The notes under the pieces are model-generated. The model ran no database searches. It was given only the letters and a program-made list of their open reading frames with translations, and was not told the DNA's origin. From positions 3,534,001 to 3,598,000 of the forward strand of contig JAUCEF010000001.1 of the NCBI GenBank assembly GCA_033558025.1: 64,000 nucleotides of DNA, read 5' to 3'. This stretch comes from Phytophthora sp. 'mugwort'. Lineage: Eukaryota > Oomycota > Peronosporomycetes > Peronosporales > Peronosporaceae. A program made the position numbers and the translations under genes. Shown here one piece after another: positions 1 through 12,775 of this stretch. Position 1 is the stretch's first letter; the number at the start of each line of letters is the position of its first letter.

Positions 1-928
1 TCAAACACCGTACGCGACTGTATATCGTCGTACACGCACATGACGAAGCAGTGCTTGATCCGGCGAGCGCACGATGCAACGACAATGTAGACACCGGGCG
101 GTAGCCCATAGTCGGCAAGACCCGCCAAATTGATTATCGAGCGGCGCGCCTTGTTCTTAGCAAACCCGTTGCACGCGAGTGGGGCACGACGTTGGCGTAG
201 GAACGCGAGAAACTTCTTGATGTCGCCGTTCGACACGCCGTCCTTCTGTTCCTTTGTGTTCTTGGTAACTTGGCGCTCATCGAATTCTTCGGTCAGTTCT
301 AGTGGTACGATGTTGGTGTCGCCCAAAACATGGCACGCGGATCGTTAGAGCTTTGAACAAGCAGCGCCCCTCCGCGGAGTCCGTGTCGGTCGACGGAAAC
401 GTTTTGTGGAACTCCGCGTAGGTCAGATTAGCAATCTGATCCTTCCACTTATCGATGCGCAACATTTCCTTGTCGAAGCCGTCCTCAAATAATACAGTAG
501 CGTACACCCACGTAAAAGCTGTGGCTGTTATCGCACCACTTCACGAGGTAGGCTTCGTTTGGCTTGTCGTAGTTAGCCCTGTCGAGGAGACCACACACGT
601 CCCAGCACCTGTTGGTGTCGTAACCCACACCCGCCTCCGCGATGTCTCGAGCCCCAGTGATGGGGTGGAGAAGAGGCGGAATTAGTAGAGGCAGCTGCGC
701 AGGCAGCTCGTCGACAGCCGGCGTCGCAGAGACAGCATCCTCGTTTGCTACTTCGCGCTCCAGTGGTTCCACAGCTCCCGCGCTGCGATAGGTGCGCAGG
801 CGACGCCGACGCTTTGATGGCAAGTCAGCATCGTTTTCCTCAGTGTCGCTGGATCCTATCGCAATGGCCTCATGCCCCTCGCCAGTTTGCCTACAATTCT
901 CGATAGTAAATTGTGCACTGTCCTCCAC
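1..928 (-). pseudogene. Transposon-associated ORF remnant, cut by left edge
   Basis: Read on the minus strand, coding-like sequence starts near 928 (acidic/basic N-terminal part with a KRRRRLR run), continues through a segment containing AYLVKWCDNSHSFYVG, changes frame near 490-505 and again near 350, and is open again from about 280 to the left edge (segments LACNGFAKNKARR, LADYGLPPGVYIVV, IKHCFVMCVYDD). The YLVKW motif resembles the core of a chromodomain, but the rest of that fold is not convincing. At least two frame changes make it non-functional as it stands. I do not recognise the family; the repeat-rich setting suggests a mobile element. The remainder lies outside the window. Confidence 0.4.
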
Positions 929-1049
929 TGGGTCACAGCTTGTTGGTCCTCCCTTGTCCGCGTGCTCGCTTGATCATCAGAGTTCCTCCGATAGCGACAT
1001 CGGCAGGAGCACCTGTTCAATGGTCTCGAGCTGATCTTCCAGGAAGGGG

Positions 1050-1400
1050 TTCTGAATTGACCAACGCCCAGTCGTCCTCGCTTGACCGCAACGTAGCCTT
1101 CGGTGCTGGTAACACCAGTCCAGCTACCAGCTCTCGGGAGCGTATTTTGCTGCTACTCGACGACTTCTCCGGGCATTGGTCCAAAGACGTCGTCGAGTAT
1201 GCAGCAGAAATTGATGTGATGATTATGAAAGCGCCCCCCAATGCGACTTCAGTGTCGCAGCCCGCCGACGCTACCTGCAACGGGGGGTCGCGTTTAAGCT
1301 GGCGCAGCCAGACCGCCCGAGATTGTGCTCATAGCTCCGTGCTGCATGGAACGGTGTTCCAGGTTCTACAGTGTTGGCAGGCTTTCGCAAGTGCGGTCTA
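1050..1400 (+). pseudogene. pogo-type DDE transposase fragment (C-terminal catalytic part)
   Basis: The plus frame holds ERILLLLDDFSGHW, then VMIMKAPPNATSVSQPADATC. This is the second catalytic Asp block (LLDDFSGHW) and the third block (PPNATSVSQPAD) of pogo/DDE_1 transposases. Frame and similarity are lost after about 1300, and the upstream HTH/CENP-B part is absent. The 41.4-43.0 kb element keeps the same blocks (LLWDDFSAHW, VCQPADISWN), which supports the assignment. Decayed remnant without expected activity. Confidence 0.7.
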
Positions 1401-2190
1401 ATCACAAACCACCCAGCTTGCCTTTCTGCTGCTGAGCCAAAATAGGATGCGAGCGATATGTCGCAGAAGGCCTCCTGAGTGGGCAGATAAATGCGGCAGT
1501 GGGCGAGTTTAGCTTAGAGGACGATTATGACGACGTTTTCAGAGCTGTAGCGCTTGCCGAACAATAATGCCTGCTGCCTTGTGTTATCTTCCGTCGACTT
1601 TCTTTACTTTAGACGGGGCAGGTATGAAGCCGATCGCTGCACTCAGTTTTGCTGTATGCGTTAACATAGGTTATTCGGTATTCAAATTGAACTTAAACTG
1701 ACAGAATGCTGCTTGGTGATTTCTTATCAAAGGAATTATACAATCAGACACGAATTGTCAACGGTCGGACACACCAACTCAGCTTGGATAGTTGCGACCA
1801 GGGCACTTAACCCCGTAAAAGCGCATGACCACCTCGTTTCCGGATTAGCGCTGTACTAGTGAAGAGTCCGATGTCTTCCATTCTTCGGCCGTCGGCCCTG
1901 GCGTTCGCATGCACTCCGGGCGCTGCTGGAGAGGAGGAGAAGTGGCTCAAGCTAATTATGGGGCTTGACGATAAGGAGCTAGGTGATGAGGTCGATTCGC
2001 AAAATGAAATTGCAGAAATGCAACCGTTAATTGCTGTTCCACCGCCCTGTTGTTACATACAAACATGAAGTCAGTGTCAGTTAGATTTCGTCACCTGCCG
2101 CATTATTGCTATCTTGGTCAATTACCCTTACCGTTTGCGTTGACTTCCAAAATGTTTTATGTTATGTCCGCGAGATGTCCTTTGTTCATA
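1401..2190. other. Interval without recognisable gene
   Basis: AT-richer sequence between two pogo fragments. A 69-codon open frame at 1859-2068 starts with GTG and has no recognisable features. Probably decayed transposon DNA. Confidence 0.4.
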
Positions 2191-2700
2191 TGCCGGTGAT
2201 AAACCGTGCCTCAACGCCTCGTTTTCTTCAGGAATCTTTGAAGGCTTAACCTTGAAGACTACAAATGGAATGTACTTGGTGCCCGGGGTCTCCAAATAAC
2301 ATTACAGTAGCTCGGTCTTTCGATTTCCCGCCACATCGAATCCATACCGTCTTACTGTCGCGTTTGGCAAGCTTTTTAGGTAGATATTCAAAACATACAG
2401 CTGCAAAACATAAGAGCGCTGGCTATTTAGACGATTGGCTAGGCATCAATGAGCACAACAAAAAGCACCCGTTTGGTCTGCATTCAATATGCCAGTAGCG
2501 CCAATTTCAGCAACTTTCGCCTTAACCTTTCTTGCGAACTCCTCGGCAATTTGAGCTAGTTCCGGTGGTCGAATTTGTCCTTGGCGCGTTGTAACAACGA
2601 AGCGAGAAGTGATGGCGGCGTTTAAAATGATGTTACCAGCACAAGGACGCTTTAAAGGGCGCAATATTGGTTGATTCAGCGATCTCATAAGCTTCAATGC
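2190..2700 (-). pseudogene. pogo-type transposase fragment (first catalytic Asp region)
   Basis: On the minus strand the frame carries RPPELAQIAEEFARKVKA followed by GILNADQT, the block around the first catalytic Asp of pogo/DDE_1 transposases. Downstream (lower coordinates) YIPFVVFKVKPSKIPEEN matches the strand region that normally follows. Stops and frame changes separate the pieces. This is the complementary half to the 1050-1400 fragment but on the opposite strand, so the two are different insertions or an inversion has split one element. Confidence 0.65.
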
Positions 2701-3440
2701 GTAGCAAAGTAGAAGTTACAGGCACACCTTATTCACGCATCCCGTTGATCCATCGTACAAGATGCTGCTCTTCAGCCGCAGTCAGGGCGGTGCCTTGACC
2801 TTGGCGTCGTGTCTTCCGTTTGCTTGCCCCGCCAGACTGACTGTGCGTTTTTTTGCGCTAGGAAAGGATGAGCGTCAGGCGACAATTGGACCTGTGTGCT
2901 GGTAGGTCTGGATAAAATGCGTTGATTGTTAGCTCTACGTCGTCTAAATCATCTAAATGGTTGAGAGCGCTCAGCTTCTCTTCGGCTGTATAAATGCAGC
3001 CTTGTTCTTCTTCTTAGTGCGTCCGAGTCCACCAGGAAGGCGCGGACGACCTTTTGGGCGCCTCTTCTGCACTGGAGCCATGAAATGGCGAAGTGAACTG
3101 GTGGTCAGAAGAGGCTTGTGTGATGACATAGTGTGCACAGATTGCTTTCCTTTCTGGATTGCTACTGGCTAGGTGGCGCTGTATGGATGACATATAGAAC
3201 GCGCTGACATAGGTTATTCGGTACATGTTTTAAATTATGGAGTAGCATATGTAGTAGGATCCGGGATTCATTTCTTCAAAACACGGTAGGTTCCAGTCCA
3301 ACGGGGCGAGGTTCCACTTGAGGAATCCAACGGACCTCAAACCGAACTATTTTTAAAATACGGTCCCCAAAGCGGATTTCCCCTTTTAAGTAAGTACATG
3401 CATTTACCAAGTTTACTATTACCAAAATATTGCATAGAGC
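2701..3440. other. Interval with decayed transposon DNA
   Basis: No gene recognised. Short open frames on both strands (for example 3014-3226 minus, 70 codons) overlap each other without domain signals. It may be the N-terminal part of the adjacent pogo fragment, but I cannot show that. Confidence 0.35.
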
Positions 3441-3442
3441 GC

Positions 3443-3472
3443 ATAATGATCATTATTCATAATGATCATTAT
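3443..3472. repeat. Tandem pair of a 14-bp perfect palindrome
   Basis: ATAATGATCATTAT occurs at 3443-3456 and again at 3459-3472, separated by TC. Each copy is its own reverse complement, so the tract can pair within or between copies. It lies downstream of the OYE pseudogene. No function is evident. Confidence 0.85.
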
Positions 3473-3767
3473 ATGTCAATTTTGTCAAGCTGGGCACAAA
3501 CCGAAATTTTTCAGTATGCACTTCCGTATGACGAAACTTACGGCACCGCACAGGTACACTATGAAGGCTTTCATTCTTTGAATCGTTAAGGAAGAACAAC
3601 TCAGTTATGTCTCGTCCGTCGATTGGTGGTAGTGGCAACAATTTTTCAATACTAGATGCAATGGAGTATTGTTTTTCTAAAGGCTGCCAGCACACTTTCC
3701 GGACTATATATAGGCATATCATGCAGAGCATTATCTTCGCTATAAATCTTGAAATGATCCTCAAATT

Positions 3768-4942
3768 TTAAGAAAGAATGTGCAGTTCTTTGCAAAGTTC
3801 GATACTATTACTGTATCGACTACTGCTCGTCCCCTTCTTTGTCGCCGCGTCAGGAACATAGGCTAGGAACGAATTGTAGCCCTCGCGACCCTTCTTCGCG
3901 TCCCAGTAGAACTCATACGCCAACGGCTCAGCCAGCGGCCAGTCGTTGCGGAAGCGTGCCGGAAGCTCCGGGCTCACCAGGAATGCGCGACTGAAGCCCA
4001 GGAGGTCGGCCACTCCAGCATGCAGCACACTCTCAGCCTGATCGCGCGTGTAGCTGCACGTGGCCATGACGTGGCCCTTAAAAAGCGTCTTCAACTCGAA
4101 CAGGGTGAAGACGCGGCTCTTGTCGGAGCGACCAAAAAGAAAGCCGTCATGTGTGGCGAGGTACGTGAGTATCTCCCCGAGCTCCGAGCTGGCATCGGAG
4201 AACGTTTCGTAGTTGCCGTCGCTGCCCATGCCCCGCAAACCGCGTGGGTGTCGGTCTGGCACCCAATGGCGTGTTTGGGGGGCAGCGTTGATGATCTCGC
4301 GAAGAAAGCGGAACCGGTTCTCAACAGACCCGCCGTACCGATCCGAGCGCTTGTTGGTGCTGTATTGTAAGAACTCGTCAAAAAGGTATCCGCCGCCACC
4401 GTGAAACTCGACGCCGTCAAATCCTGCGGCCTTGGCACGCTCGGCGCATTTACGATAGTCTTCCACAACCTGCCTTACCTCATCCAACGTCATAGCACGC
4501 GTAGTAGGGAAGCCCGTAGGGCATCGTGTGTACGACCCTCGGCGTAGCACGACGATGAGCACGAGGCAACCCTCACCGCCCTGGTGGAAGGATGGGTGTG
4601 ACTGACGACCCATGTGCCAGAGCTGCAAAGACATCTTGCTGCCCTTAGAGTGCACTGCATCGATGACCTTGCCCCAGCCCTCTTGCTGCTCGTTCGTGTA
4701 GAGTACAGGTGCGCCGTGCCAGCCGTAGGCCTGTTCAGACACTGCGCAGCGCTCCGAGACGGTGAGGCCGGCGGACGCGCGTTGGGCGTAGTATTTGGCG
4801 TTCTCGGTAGTTGGCACACGGGTCTCGATGTCGGAGCGAGCGCGGATGCAAGGTCGGTCCGAAGACGATGCGGTTCCAGGTTCAGTCATGGAGCAAACTC
4901 AATCGGCGAGAAGAGCTTGTAGTCGGCAAGGTTGGCGGACAT
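3768..4942 (-). pseudogene. Old Yellow Enzyme family NADH:flavin oxidoreductase, frameshifted
   Basis: Functional members are FMN-dependent ene-reductases of the OPR/xenobiotic reductase type. The ATG is at 4942-4940 (MSANLADYKLFSPIEFAP), directly followed by a stop and two frame changes before the long frame resumes at VPTTENAKYYAQRASAGL. Intact blocks are YGWHGAPVLYTNEQQ, LQLWHMGRQSHP, FDGVEFHGGGGYLFDEFLQ and SDRYGGSVENRFRF; EFHG and the RYGGS..NR stretch are family signatures. Frame is lost again around 4250-4310, where the SPNG..GMG region should be, then returns to YETFS, the FMN-phosphate region GFSRAFLVSPELP and the C-terminus. Length matches the family (about 370 residues), but at least four lesions argue for a pseudogene. 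Sequencing error is less likely because the lesions are scattered. Confidence 0.85.
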
Positions 4943-5084
4943 GGTGGTCGAGGTGTGGCGTTGGTATTTGGTGGCAAGTTGGTTGTTGTGTGCGATGCGA
5001 ATCGATAAGTGAGCAAAATGCAGTTCGAGAAAAACACTGCTGGCATCGTTGACGACGTGTAATCTGTTAATAGCATAAACGCCA

Positions 5085-5870
5085 AAGACAAATGGTTTAT
5101 TGTTGTGTTGACGACCGTCATCATTGATGCGGCACATACCAAGGCGAAGTACTAATAATAGTCCCACGTGTAGTCACAACACATTGGATTATTACACAGT
5201 AGTAACTTATACATCGGGTCCGTTGTTTACGATAGAATACCAGCCGTACCGAAGACAGTTTTGGGACAGCAACGTTGCCAACACACGTACAAAATTAGTT
5301 TCCCTTAGGTTGCCTCCGTAAGAAGGTGAGGCTCGTACCTTTCGACGACTGTCGCGTCTCCACTTTTTTATTTGCTTTCACTTTGCACCAGGTACGTGAC
5401 CTGAAGATTAGGATAGGATGTAGATGGTCAGAAACATTAACCGAACACATAACTAAAATAGTAATATCGAGCATTGCCACGCTGCTTCTAGGTCGCTGAC
5501 AGAGGGGAGTAATTTGTAGAGCGGAGGAAAATGCACTCCGCATCGGTCGGTGACCATATTGCTCGGCCGATTTGATATGGTAGGTATTGCTTTTTTAGAT
5601 ATGTACCCTGTTAACGTTACCGACCGCATACAACCTATTCTATTAATAGTCGACATAAGCAAGGACGCGACGGTCATCGAAAGCTATGCATTGCAGGTAC
5701 AATATTAGTTACCCGTAAATAGGCTCAGTAAAAAGCAGTACAACTGTCCTGGTATTTGATCGTAAACAACAAACGAAGGGATAAGTCACTACGCATGGGA
5801 CTATTAAAAAGTACACCGCCTTTGGTATTTCCCGCACCCACGATGATGGTCGTCAACACAAATGGCAATA
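5085..5870. repeat. Diverged inverted repeat about 710 bp apart
   Basis: Reverse-complemented 5166-5085 aligns with 5797-5870: shared words include TGGGACTATTA, GGTCGTCAACACAA and a CGCC.TTGGTAT block, at roughly 80% identity by eye. The interval between is AT-rich and has no recognisable gene. It is consistent with an old MITE-like or foldback element. The end points are approximate. Confidence 0.45.
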
Positions 5871-6129
5871 TGGTTGATTACTCGGTGGCGCAGGTGACGG
5901 AAAATTTTTCCGGATCTTCGAGGCGAGTTATACTCGCACAGCACGAGCACCAGTCATTGTCGACAGCGAACTAGCGACAGGCGAAGCATGGACTCCTACA
6001 GTATCTGTTCATTGTTGATTTAGTTTAAAGCTAATAACCTCGACCTTTCCTCCAGCGGCCTTCGGATCTTCGGATGTCGCCTCCGCATTACTATCGGGAA
6101 CGATCGATACGTCTGGATTCTGCTACGGC

Positions 6130-6738
6130 ATGGGGGAGGCGCCCACCGGAAGAGAAGTGATTGTGCAGGTGCAGCGCCTAGCAACTGGGCGCTGGAGCGA
6201 ACTCGACGAGTATTCGATAGCGCTTCCGCTTTCCTTGGTGAGCCACCGGGAAGTCACTGAGCAAGAGGCTCGCAATGGTGTGGGGACTTACGTCGGAAGC
6301 TGCGTGTGCGTTGCACACCGTTGGGGTGGATTATCAGAGCGACGGACTTACGGGGTGGTGACGGATTTTCGATGGGGTGAAATTGCCGTTCTGTGCTTCC
6401 TACACGTCACGGTTACAGCCGGCAATTTTGACTTCGTGTACGATAGCGCGCTTTTGCAAGGAGTGGCCGCAGAAACGTACGCGATGCAGTTGTGCGGCGG
6501 ACAACCAACCTTGACTGTGATGCCAGCAAAAGTGCGCTCTTTTCAAGAAAGAGAGATGACGCTCTACTGTGTATCCAATCGCAACAATTTGCAACAAGCT
6601 GGAGATTGGTCCCGTGGGGGAGTCAGGCGTCGTGCCTCTACGATATTTCCTGTATCCAAGTGTGGCACGTGTCGGCAAAGTATGTGCTGGATTTCGTCTT
6701 TTATCGTGGTGGGCGGCGCCGGGCCCCTTCCTCAATAA
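6130..6738 (+). CDS. Hypothetical protein, 202 aa, possibly a remnant
   Basis: The ATG at 6130 (context GGCATGG) opens a 202-codon frame ending at 6738. The first half is protein-like (VQVQRLATGRWSELDEYS, then EQEARNGVGTYVG). The second half drifts: a parallel frame at 6569-6859 looks more natural around PLRYFLYPSVARVGKVC, which suggests a frame change near 6580. No signal peptide, membrane segment or known motif was recognised. It is surrounded by transposon debris, so it may be a decayed member of a repeat-associated family. Confidence 0.3.
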   Translation: MGEAPTGREVIVQVQRLATGRWSELDEYSIALPLSLVSHREVTEQEARNGVGTYVGSCVCVAHRWGGLSERRTYGVVTDFRWGEIAVLCFLHVTVTAGNFDFVYDSALLQGVAAETYAMQLCGGQPTLTVMPAKVRSFQEREMTLYCVSNRNNLQQAGDWSRGGVRRRASTIFPVSKCGTCRQSMCWISSFIVVGGAGPLPQ

Positions 6739-6859
6739 GGTTAGGAGCATCAATTTTCGACGAACCGGAGTCCTCATCCGAGTAGACACCGCCAGCTGGA
6801 GCTGCAGCCGAAGTGCTGACCGCTGCGCAACGCCGCCCGTGGAGAATTGCGGTGAGTAG

Positions 6860-7148
6860 CAGCCACCGGCGACCAACGTGGGACTGGATCATCTTCGAGA
6901 GTCTGATGACGACAGCGATGATAGCCTCAGCGGTATTGCTAACGCAAGGGTTGACTCGACTGCTCGAGCAACCGCAAAGCGCGCACGCGAACATGATCTC
7001 ATGGATTTCGGTCTACGTGCCCGCGCCCGACCCCGACAAGTCTCCAGCTTAAATGGGACCCAGCTTCGACTCACCAGCAGGAATGGACGCTGGACCTATA
7101 GAATCCATATGCAAAGGACAATTCCGAGCATCAAGATGACAGAACACG
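6860..7148. other. Interval without recognisable gene
   Basis: Overlapping short open frames on both strands, no domain or motif seen. Confidence 0.3.
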
Positions 7149-8110
7149 TTGCACCAGGCTATTGTTAATGGTTCGCACGGCTACATGAATTCCCAATTAT
7201 CTGTCGAGCACTTGCAGGCCCAAATTAAGTTGTTGGCGTTCCTGCCTCGCCCGGCTGTACTGAAGAGATTCTACGCTTGGGAACTCGGAACGCGAGGGCT
7301 CTTGAACCTCCACTTTGGGCGTATGGACGTGACTTCCCGAAGGCACGCTTGAAAGACTACGATATGCGTTATTTCTCTAACAGCAACAGCCTTCGTCATA
7401 CAACACCAGCGGAGGGTTAGGACGACCTCTTAGCGGCGCTGGATGTTTTGGCTCTCCTCGTCGAAGAAGTCTATATGCCATATGTCGAGGCGGTGGTCAC
7501 AGCGGTACGGAAGTTTCTTCTTCGCCAAACCGCTCAGCACCATAGTCGACAAGGAAGCGCTTGCTGATCTCGCGGTTTGGATTGATAAACGACTGGAGAA
7601 AATCCGAACATGCGTGGTTCTGGGATCCACCGAGAGTTGCGACAGCATCCTGTTATAGTTCAATGTGGCCCATGAGTCTTACGTACAAGTCCAAAACATC
7701 ATCTACGAACGACACCTAGCGAGGCTCGAGCTGATACGAAGTGTTTCGAAATATAACCCTTGAACAAGTCGAACCAACGTCCTCGCAGCCGAAAAGGGGT
7801 CGAAATGAAGCAAGTTCCCGATCCTGTCTTAGACTCTCTCCTAGTCAGAAACGGAAAGAAGCTGCGCATGAAGTTTTTTGCCATCGACAGGTGTCGCGGA
7901 CGGGTCCACGGTGTTCCTACTATTACCGGGAGCACTATCGCCCTCGGCGGCATCCTGCTGTCGAGAAGGAATTCATTGAGGTCAACTATGGTGAATTCAA
8001 ACCGGAGTTCAAGGACCTGTGAAGTCTGCTTGCCTCCTACGGTGGCAATTGACGAAGGTATAACCAGTCATCCTGGTGGCCTCCATCCCTCCAGGACGAG
8101 GCGAGTGCAA
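7149..8110 (+). pseudogene. Retroelement gag-like remnant, multiply frameshifted
   Basis: Plus-strand pieces in changing frames read like one protein: HLQAQIKLLAFLPRPAVLKRFYAW, then DDLLAALDVLALLVEEVYM near 7420-7480, ADLAVWIDKRLEKIR near 7560-7610, then a basic segment and FIEVNYGEFKPEFKDL ending at 8020. A Cys-poor CRGRVHGV stretch sits where a zinc-knuckle could have been. The order (helical, then basic, then short C-terminal tail) suggests a retrotransposon gag. No intact frame exceeds about 120 codons. The assignment rests on general character, not on a catalytic motif. Confidence 0.35.
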
Positions 8111-9459
8111 ACCGTCTCGTAGAGCATTCAAGGGATCACACAAGCGTTAGCCGTCCTCTCACGAGTAATGACCCCATCGTGCTGCAGTCATTATTGATGA
8201 AGCCACACCAGTCGGCGCTGTTGAGAACGCCACTGTCAGTGCCGTCGTGGGCGTCACTCGCGACACGAGAAAAGGTCCTCCGTTAGCGCCGTTGGGAACG
8301 CTACCGGTAGCGCCGTTAAGCACTGTTGGCGTTGTCAAAACCGCCACTGTCGGCGCAGCACTAGTCGCCACAGTCAGCGCGGCCACTTCTACCACTGGAT
8401 CGTATGGGCTGCGCCGTGCAGAACATCACATTCCTCGTGGGGGATGGGGCTACCATCACCGTCACGATGGCCAATATCTGCCGATCCAAACTACGATGGC
8501 CTAACCCAAAAACTGTTTTGCCCAACACCGCGGTTTCCAACTTCGATCGAGTCGGATCTCACGACGAGAGGCGGCCGGGGCACAATTTCTTCGTGACCCT
8601 GTAGCGCGCAACGTATTGTCGCCGGGTCCATATCCCGCGAGCCGCCCTGGCATAGAACCAGTGCATTACCAGCTCGACAGAAACCAATTGGCTATGTACC
8701 ACACACAGCCAGCCATCAGCCATCCACGCAACCAATACATCCACTCATGACGCCGTCGATACTGATTGCCTTGAAATCCTCCATTACGACTGTGTCGGTC
8801 GACCTCGCCGAAGGCTGCGAGTTCTTCCCTGCGGCCTTCTCCATCCACGTGCAGATCCGCCCGAACGTGCTTCATGCCGAAACACCCACAGTTTAAGTGC
8901 AGCCGCGCCGCGCAGCTGTTGCACATGGAGCTCGACCACTACGACCCGAACATTTTGTTTAACTTACTTCAGGCGATTTTCAAGGGCATCTTCGGCAAGC
9001 GCGAGTCCGGGTCCGTCGGATCGCTGGTCCTAAGCATACGCCGCGGCGTGCTGTTCGTAACCCGGCTAGGAAAGGAGTGGGATCTCTGGTGTGACGACCA
9101 CCTTCTTAAGGTGATCTATATAAGGGGGGTTGACGTCTTCAAAAAGGGGACGAGATGGCGGCAGTGCTGGCCAACACGATGTAGGTAGCCAAACGGTTCG
9201 TGCTGCACGGGAAGAATGCGGACAGTGAGACGACCACCACGTTCGCTGGCATCGAGCACTTCGAGGTGGACAAGCAACGAGCACACATTGTGCTTCTTCG
9301 TGTAATCGAACCAGTAGACACGCGAAAGTGCGTCACCAACAGAGGTCCACGGCGATACTAGAAGCCATGACGCGAGGCTGCAGCGATTTTGCGATGCATA
9401 CTGTCGTTGATATGTGGCTGTGGGACAAAATAACCTTCGCATCCAGCCTGAAGACCACA
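8111..9459. other. Decayed repeat DNA, possibly pol remnant
   Basis: The interval includes a simple-composition stretch at 8200-8400 (alternating Ala/Val/Thr-rich frames on both strands) and short plus-strand open frames at 8404-8604 and 8874-9188. I see no catalytic motif that would prove reverse transcriptase or integrase. It is best read as continuation of the retroelement-like remnant. Confidence 0.3.
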
Positions 9460-9587
9460 AAATCCACACGTATGCTATGACAAGCCATAGCAAGTCCTGT
9501 GTTGGATTTCATCTGGATCACTTGTGCTGTACAGATGAAATCCAACACAGGACTTGCTGTGGCTTGTCATAGCATACGTGTGGATTT
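9460..9587. repeat. 56-bp-arm fold-back palindrome with 16-nt loop
   Basis: Left arm 9460-9515 and right arm 9532-9587 are reverse complements with a single mismatch (CATAGC against CTGTGG context); the loop is 9516-9531. The arms are longer and better conserved than any nearby coding relic, so the inverted copy is younger than the surrounding decay. It would form a stable hairpin or cruciform. Confidence 0.95.
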
Positions 9588-10018
9588 CAGCTGGGTCATT
9601 CATCCATTTTCTAATTGCTGGGCACCTGGTCATAGCCACCAGCCATTGATGCAAATGTCGAAAAGTCCAAGCAACGCCAATGACCTGAGTAAAGGCCGCT
9701 ACAAGCCCCAGGCGACGCAGAAGCCGCCAGATCCAAAGCGCAGTAACCTGGGAACATCAATGAGGGGCTGAGTCCTGCGTAGAGAAAGGCGGTTTCGGTG
9801 CGTCATCTTTGATTCCTCGGTACGAAAAGAGATCTCGGCGTGCACCCTCTGAGCTGTAACGGGGATGATACTGTCGAAGCGCGCTGTATGTTATGGGAGT
9901 CATTTGGTTGGTATGTCGTCGACAAAGAAGACCAGCCAGCAATGGGTTTCGGAGTGGTATTGCGGTCTGCAAGGCGTCAAGGTGAGTAAACGTATAAGCT
10001 GAAGGTGTTCAAGTTGTT
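9588..10018. other. Interval without recognisable gene
   Basis: Short open frames only (9499-9771 plus runs into the palindrome). Nothing recognised. Confidence 0.3.
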
Positions 10019-12151
<2,133 letters not shown>

Positions 12152-12775
12152 TCGCGTTTGTCATCGGGCTCGCCAGTATTTCACCAGGAACTCATACTGT
12201 AGAAATTGATTTCGGTACCCTCAAGCGAATGAAGGGGTCTCAACGTTCTCGTCTAAGCAAATACGCGATGGAAGGCGAGATCCAAGCTCAAAAGTAATTT
12301 AAATTGATGACGCTGGCGGACTTGATCGAGAAGAATTAGTTTGCAAGTCATCGTTAGCTCATTTTAGCTGCATGCGCAATGCATAATATACATTATTTCA
12401 TACAAAAGGGACTAGCCATTCCTAGCATTCCCACATCTATGCTCAGACCATTCAGCGACTGTCAGGTTTCCCATTTTAGTGAAAAGGGGCTCTTTTACTA
12501 GATTACCCCTTTTGAAGCGCCCTGTCAACGCGGACGATTTGTGTTTGCTCGTGAATTTTGTGTTTGCTCGTGGCCATAATATGCATACTAATGTACAAAA
12601 ACATGTGTGTCACTAACTAAGAGTAGTACCATTTCAAGAATATCTATACAATTTACTAGCGTAAGGGCTTATCGACTAATACCAACATGCCACATGCATT
12701 GAAGACGCCGTTTCAGCAAGACCATGATGTGCTGTATGGACTAAAGATTGCTGAGCGACACCCTGAGAGTCTGCA
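12152..12775. other. AT-rich interval with a small tandem repeat
   Basis: No gene recognised. TTTGTGTTTGCTCGTG occurs twice in tandem at about 12537-12574. Confidence 0.5.

Noticed and set aside
3453..3764. 103-codon minus-strand frame downstream of the OYE pseudogene
   Set aside because: Starts with TTG, has no domain signal and overlaps the palindromic repeat.
8159..8395. Ala/Val/Thr-rich frame that could be a secreted repeat protein
   Set aside because: Both strands read similarly low-complexity text, there is no start with a signal peptide, and the setting is repeat debris.
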